A DNA stretch of 64,000 bases from Pycnococcus provasolii (taxonomy: Eukaryota > Chlorophyta > Pseudoscourfieldiophyceae > Pseudoscourfieldiales > Pycnococcaceae). A program made the position numbers and the translations under genes. The notes under the pieces were generated by a model. That model worked only from the letters and a program-made list of their open reading frames with translations, was not told where the DNA came from and searched no databases. The stretch lies in NCBI GenBank assembly GCA_938743325.2, contig OW568862.1, positions 1,217,501 to 1,281,500 of the forward strand, written 5' to 3'. Positions 59,801 through 64,000 of the stretch are shown here, piece after piece (within the stretch, counting starts at the first letter, position 1; every line of letters starts with the position of its first letter).

Positions 59801-60485
59801 CGAGCCTACGCAGTTGGAAGAAGAAGGATTAAAAATGATGAGCTCAGACGGAAATCTTGACTGCGTTGGATTTTTTGAGGCGCTATGTCGCGTGGCTGAT
59901 GTGCTAAGCCCACCACCGCCGCGCAAGCACTCGGCGGAAGATAAGCGAAAAGACTTGGCCGACTTCTTCGATGTGCACAATGAAGCACTTCCGAGCTTTC
60001 CGACGTGGCGCTTCATGGATGCGCTTTCCGGACCTGCAATTGATCCTTCACAGACGACATCAGCTGCATCAACAGATCCGGACAATGACACGTTCATCCC
60101 AGCGCCAACGCTGAGCACTGACGCGCACCGCTGCTACCCGCGCCCAAGTCGTGGGATGATGAAGCCTAAGACTCGAATGGTGGCTGAGAAGCTTGAGTGC
60201 CTAATCGAGCTGATGTACCGCGGCTTGTGCTGCCGCATGCGCGCACCCACGCCTCTGTACAACGCAGCGTGGGGCGACCCATTTACGGAAGGCACTGGCA
60301 CATCCACGTCGCCGAAGCTATGGGTGAAGAAGCTGATCGTCGAGATGGAGAAGGAGGGCACACACGGCGGTCAGCAAAACGCAAGCGCTCAGGCGATTGT
60401 GCGTACGGCACGCGACGGCACGCAGTTCCTCGCTGCGTCGAGCGGCGCGGACGTGGACGAGTATCTGAAACGTCACATCACCTGA
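53181..60485 (+). CDS. Giant proline-rich membrane protein with EF-hands and two repeat families
   Basis: 2,434 aa from the ATG at 53181, which has a CACCATGG context and starts a signal peptide (LISSYVLIIFTFTCCSLVQI). Residues about 36-115 hold three GCTYGAALNFNPNAT-type Cys repeats. A PPPSPPP tract of over 200 residues (about 116-338) resembles pherophorin and hydroxyproline-rich cell-wall rods. A transmembrane helix (PVWGSLAALAVLFCATALAT, about 381-405) is followed by RRRRR. Two EF-hands (DKDRSNSLDEIE and DASGDGLLDYTE, about 770-830) come next, then four 59-aa repeats, about ten SASDAPAPSGSQ repeats, and a globular region (1827-2434) with LNDFFDLIDRKN and TANEFNHFCTFLKI that I cannot assign. 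The layout suggests an extracellular rod linked through the membrane to a calcium-responsive cytosolic part. Confidence 0.8.
53528..54195 (+). repeat. PPPSPPP-encoding repeat tract
   Basis: Nearly pure CCN codons with interspersed Ser, broken by two CTxxGxCPPPPPSP units (CTSTGTCPPPPP and CTADGSCPPPPP). It is the hydroxyproline-rich rod of the giant surface protein and opens false Gly- and Ala-rich frames on other strands. Confidence 0.95.
56361..57056 (+). repeat. 177-bp tandem repeat, four copies, coding
   Basis: Units start at 56361, 56538, 56715 and 56892, each encoding 59 aa (AVRASRPTQPTGGSGPTASA at the start, SDQPGILS near the end). Only a few bases differ among copies, so the array was recently homogenised. 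Each unit includes a hydrophobic AVAGAVTAGIVGGTVAMAG stretch, giving four membrane-like segments in the protein. Confidence 0.95.
57530..58615 (+). repeat. Degenerate SASDAPAPSGSQ-encoding repeat array
   Basis: About ten units of roughly 25-40 codons, each with SASDAPAPSGSQ(P/T)GSA then ASSATP and a variable GVGAPAGAPVPVGG linker. Units differ in linker length, suggesting unequal exchange. The same DNA is open on several other frames. Confidence 0.9.
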
Positions 60486-60786
60486 TTGTGATTGGGTTTG
60501 ATGGAGCCTAAAGGTACAGTCATTTGTTCTCAGTTTGTCCCACTTTTCAAACTCCGTAGGTGCCGTTGAACTAAACTTTGGAGGAACTCTGGAGGAACTT
60601 TTGGAACTCAAACAGGAACTTTTGGTCGAGGAACCCTCTCCGACCCTCTCCAGCGTCCCCACGCTGGGAGGCCACGGTCCAGCGTCGCAACTCTTGTTGG
60701 TTGTACCTTCAGGTTGTACGGTTGTACGGTTGGCCCCTGTCTCGATACTTTGTCTACACCAGGAAGGTGGTACGGCTTGTGGCGCC

Positions 60787-60869
60787 ATGGCGTCATCGCA
60801 GGCGGTGGTGGCGCGCGTAGCGGCGCAGCATGAGGTGTTGGGCTTGAAGACTGGCTTACTGGGTGACTG
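60787..60869 (+). pseudogene. First-exon-like fragment in the left arm
   Basis: ATG followed by ASSQAVVARVAAQHEVLGLK and TGLLGD, then a donor-like TG/GTGAGGC. It looks like exon 1 of a gene whose later exons are not here. Function unknown; the identical copy lies inverted at 61139-61057. Confidence 0.4.
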
Positions 60870-61056
60870 GTGAGGCGTAAGTATACTTAATGTAAGTTAA
60901 TGTTGTAACAACTTCCTCAACATCAAACCAACATGGAGGGGAGAGACTAAAGAAGGCGACCTTAAGGGAGAGTGGGTTGACCTTAAGGTTGTATACAACG
61001 AGATGTTGTTGACAATGTTACAACATTAACTTACATGAGGTATACTTACGCCTCAC

Positions 61057-61139
61057 CAGTCACCCAGTAAGCCAGTCTTCAAGCCCAACACCTCATGCTG
61101 CGCCGCTACGCGCGCCACCACCGCCTGCGATGACGCCAT
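61057..61139 (-). pseudogene. First-exon-like fragment in the right arm (inverted copy)
   Basis: Mirror copy of the fragment at 60787-60869 with the same start and donor-like sequence. The two face each other across the spacer. Confidence 0.4.
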
Positions 61140-61753
61140 GGCGCCACAAGCCGTACCACCTTCCTGGTGTAGACAAAGTATCGAGACAGGGGCCAACCGT
61201 ACAACCGTACAACCTGAAGGTACAACCAACAAGAGTTGCGACGCTGGACCGTGGCCTCCCAGCGTGGGGACGCTGGAGAGGGTCGGAGAGGGTTCCTCGA
61301 CCAAAAGTTCCTGTTTGAGTTCTAAAAGTTCCTCCAGAGTTCCTCCAGAGTTCCTCCAGAGTTCCTCCAGAGTTCCTCCAAAGTTTAGTTCAACGGCACC
61401 TACGGAGTTCGAAAAGTGGGACAAACTGAGAACAAATGACTGTAAATGCATGAACTTGCATAAACTTTGTTTTTGTAAATTTCATACCATATTTGGTACA
61501 AACTAAGTTACCACTCTCTCTTGACCACGTTGAATAAGATTAAGTTAGTCGAAAGGTTTATCGCCGTATCGCGCTGCAAGCCCAGATACGACACGAGTTG
61601 GGTCACAACTTGGCAAGAGAGAGGCTGTGAGGGACAAATTGACGAGGGATCAGGTGGAGGGAATCAGGTGAGGGAATCCGAGTTCGTTCTCCCCATCCCC
61701 CAACCCGTGACAATCCCGCTCAAGACGCCCACACGTGCAAGGGGGGCCTTGAC

Positions 61754-63790
61754 ATGTCTCGCTCTCGCACGCGCGCCGCTGCCGTCGCAGTGCCCTTCGC
61801 GCTCGCCTTGCTTCATATGAGCAGTGCCGTTCACGGCCTCGAGAACGGCGTAGCGTCCACGCCGGCGCTCGGGTGGAATACTTGGAACAGTTTAAGGTGC
61901 GAGACGCTGTCAGAGTCGACAGTACTGGAAGTGGCGGCGGCTATGATCTCCTCCGGACTGAGAGACGCGGGATTCCGATACATTGTGATAGACGACTGTT
62001 GGATGGCGCCTTCGAGACATCCCACGCTGGGTACGCTCATGGCTGATCCGATACGCTTCCCAAGCGGAATGAAAAGTCTAGGCGACAAGCTGCACGAGCT
62101 TGGATTTCTTTTTGGCATCTACTCGGACGCTGGCACCAAGACATGCGAAGGCTTGCCAGCGAGTTACGGCAACGAGGCCATTGACGCGCTGACATTCGCA
62201 GCATGGGGTGTGGACTACCTTAAATACGACTTCTGCAACACTCCTCCTCAGACAACGCCGCAACAGCTGTACTCGAAGATGAGCCGTGCCTTAAATGCGA
62301 CGGGACGGCCCATGGTGTTCTCGCTGTGCTCTTGGGGTGTCGGCGCGCCTTTTGACTGGGCAAGGCCTCTCGCTCACTCTTTTCGTAGTAAGTCTATTCA
62401 TTACTAGCTACAGTATCTGTACTGCGTGCCAACAACAAACACTAACCTAACACCACAATGATATGAAACAGCCGGGCGAGACGTCTTCGCCGTGTGGGAC
62501 GAGGAGGCGACTCGGCGACATGGCCTTCCGAATTATCTGCAAAGCGTGATGCAAGCCGTGCAAGTGCAGAGCGACAGGGACAAGTTTGCGGGCGTTGGTG
62601 CACATAATGATCTCGACATGCTCGTCGTCGGCCTCGAGGATGGCATGCAGCCTTACGGCATTGTGGAGACGTGCCCACCCGCTGTTCCAGAATGCAGACC
62701 AGGTGAATACATCAGCCGCGAGCGCTGGGGGAGAGTGGGCGGGCTGAATGCGGCGGAGGAGCGCGCGCACTTCTTTCTTTGGGTGCTAATGGCAAGTCCA
62801 CTCATGTTGGGACATGACCCGAGACATATGAAGCAGCGCACGCGCGAGCTCATCACAGCTCCAGAGGTGCTGGGAATACAGAGAGACGCGATGGCGGCGC
62901 AAGGGTATCGGACACAGCGCGACGGCACGTCAAGCAAGCACGAGGTTTGGTGCAAGCCACTTGCAGGCGACGGCGAGCATCTCCAGTTTGCGCTGCTGCT
63001 CTTCAATCCGTCCACGGAGAACATTCGAGCCAATACCGCATCTGTTGACCTGCGGCTCTCGCTGATTCCATTCGCGGAGCGGCATGGCAAGACATTCGAG
63101 GACATGCGTGCAGAGCAGGCGCGCAAAGATGCGGCTGAGGATGCAAAAGATCATCCCTCCTGCACTTCGCCTGATAGTGCGGAGCATTGCCAAGGCTGGG
63201 CAGACACGGGTGAATGCGAAAAGAATCCTGGTTTCATGAGAACATCTTGCGCGTGCAGCTGCGCACGTCGGTCTGTCGTCTTGCAATCGCCAACGAAGGA
63301 GTCAAGCATGACGGCGTTTCCACCAAGCCTGGCGACTACGCTCGCGGATCGCATGATGAAGGAGCGTGCAGCTGGTAAGGCGGTGCGTGCACATATCCGC
63401 GACGCGTTTGCTCGTGCGGATTTGGGAATAGTTGAGGACAATTTCGTCTGGCCTGGCGAGATTGAAGCGCACGGCGCCGAGCTCCTGCTTGTGACTGTGT
63501 TGTTTGACGGGGCTTCGTATCAGTCAAGGGACACGAAAGTGTCCTGGAAAGCTACCAATGCCGTGCCGCATCTAGATCCCACAGGTCATGGCGACGTTGA
63601 CAGCAAGGTTCAGCAACAACATATTGAAGAAGAGCTCGAGAGTTCCCATCGGCGCGAGACACTTGTTGTGATGGTCCTTATGGTTGAAACGATCGCGCTC
63701 TTTGTCATGGTTGGCGTGGTTGCGAGAGGCATGCGCCAGCGAGAGGCGACAGGCTCAGGCAACAGACGCAACCTCTTGAAATCTGTGTAA
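61754..63790 (+). CDS. Alpha-galactosidase (GH27) with ShK domain and C-terminal membrane anchor, one intron
   Basis: Removes terminal alpha-galactose from glycans in the secretory system or cell surface. Exon 1 is 61754-62387 and exon 2 is 62472-63790. The 84-nt intron has donor GTAAGT and acceptor AAACAG; splicing is phase 1 and restores HSFRTGRDVFAVWDEE. The product is about 650 aa. Signal peptide about 1-28 (VAVPFALALLHMSSAVHG). GH27 landmarks are TPALGWNTWNSLRCE, YIVIDDCWM, the nucleophile in YLKYDFCN, the likely acid/base Asp in RTGRDV, and HNDLDMLVVG. A six-Cys ShK-type module follows (about 445-480, EHCQGWADTGECEKNPGFMR then SCACSCA). A C-terminal helix (VMVLMVETIALFVMVGVV) and basic tail would tether the enzyme in the membrane. 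The ShK and anchor additions are unusual for GH27. Confidence 0.9.
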
Positions 63791-64000
63791 AATTAATTAT
63801 ATTTTATTTGTAGCAAATGCCTTTATTCACGCGCACGCGCACGCCTCAAGTTATTGTTTTCAACACTATCACACTTTTTTTTATTACACTTTTTTCTACA
63901 CCTCTAGGCATCCTCTACAACTAAGACTTACTACACCTCAACCTATGCCGCATCAACCCAAGCGAGCACAGCATCCATCAGCGCATCATCACTCTCAACA
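63791..64000. other. Window end, no gene recognised
   Basis: A T-rich 210-bp stretch after the alpha-galactosidase stop, with an AATTATATTTTATTTGTA segment that may belong to its 3' end. Nothing else recognised. Confidence 0.4.

Larger units (their letters stand above)
60515..61444. repeat. Large inverted repeat (arms about 400 bp, spacer 105 bp)
   Basis: Left arm 60515-60910 and right arm 61016-61444 are near-identical reverse complements, with a few substitutions and about three extra GTTCCTCCAGA units in the right arm (61326-61380). The spacer (60911-61015) is unrelated apart from short CTTAAGG motifs. Each arm carries the same promoter-like segment and the same first-exon-like frame pointing toward the centre. 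Transcription through it would give a long hairpin RNA. Confidence 0.93.

Overview
The window is nuclear DNA of a eukaryotic green alga, most likely a flagellated chlorophyte of the prasinophyte grade. The case rests on canonical GT-AG introns in a mostly intron-poor, gene-dense, GC-rich sequence; many products with plastid transit or thylakoid-lumen signals; an axonemal dynein heavy-chain sequence and a CEP164-like basal-body protein; proline-rich (SPPPP) green-algal surface proteins; a selenoprotein with a eukaryotic SECIS element; and ten short interstitial tracts of CCCTAA/TTAGGG. I cannot name the species.

Layout. 0.2-24 kb is a compact run of intact genes that largely alternate head-to-head and tail-to-tail: two tandem Nudix hydrolases, an S4/RluF-type pseudouridine synthase, an ERV46-like cargo receptor, an ankyrin protein, a TMEM209-like protein with GLFG repeats, a small plastid protein, a CotH-like protein, a lactonase-type beta-propeller, a thylakoid-lumen protein, a DsbA/FrnE-like selenoprotein read through an in-frame TGA, an unknown plastid protein, a MAPEG-like membrane protein, a plastid FKBP and a prenylated Sec14 protein. 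Telomere-like tracts sit mainly in the shared 5' regions of these genes. A roughly 100-bp dispersed repeat forms the 3' ends of two of them and lies just after a third.

24-36 kb is a scrambled accessory region. It holds a (CA)n/(CACATG)n microsatellite, a 3' fragment of the rRNA-processing gene UTP18, a possible thioesterase fragment, an orphan exon, the intact CEP164-like gene, fragments of a surface protein with a 68-bp tandem duplication, a perfect 21-bp hairpin, a 12-copy 69-bp minisatellite, and an inner-arm dynein heavy-chain pseudogene of about 6.3 kb broken by short exact tandem duplications.

36-44.5 kb is one giant minus-strand gene (about 2,798 aa). In a single frame it joins a secreted LamG/Ig-like/kelch surface protein, a complete but divergent ubiquitin with the start of ribosomal protein eS31, and integrase-repeat units. 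45-47 kb carries rearranged retroelement remains (RNase H on +, a gag-like zinc knuckle on -). 47.6-53 kb returns to ordinary genes: a prenylated ubiquitin-fold protein (MUB), a coiled-coil protein, an unknown protein and the ER beta-ketoacyl-CoA reductase of very-long-chain fatty-acid elongation. 53-60.5 kb is a second giant gene, a membrane-anchored proline-rich protein with EF-hands and two internal repeat families. 60.5-61.4 kb is a large inverted repeat with about 400-bp arms. The window closes with a GH27 alpha-galactosidase fused to a ShK domain and a membrane anchor.

The most notable observations are the Sec-encoding DsbA/FrnE-like gene with its SECIS, the in-frame ubiquitin inside a giant secreted protein, the dynein pseudogene whose lesions are exact microduplications, promoter-associated telomeric tracts, and a shared 3'-end repeat.
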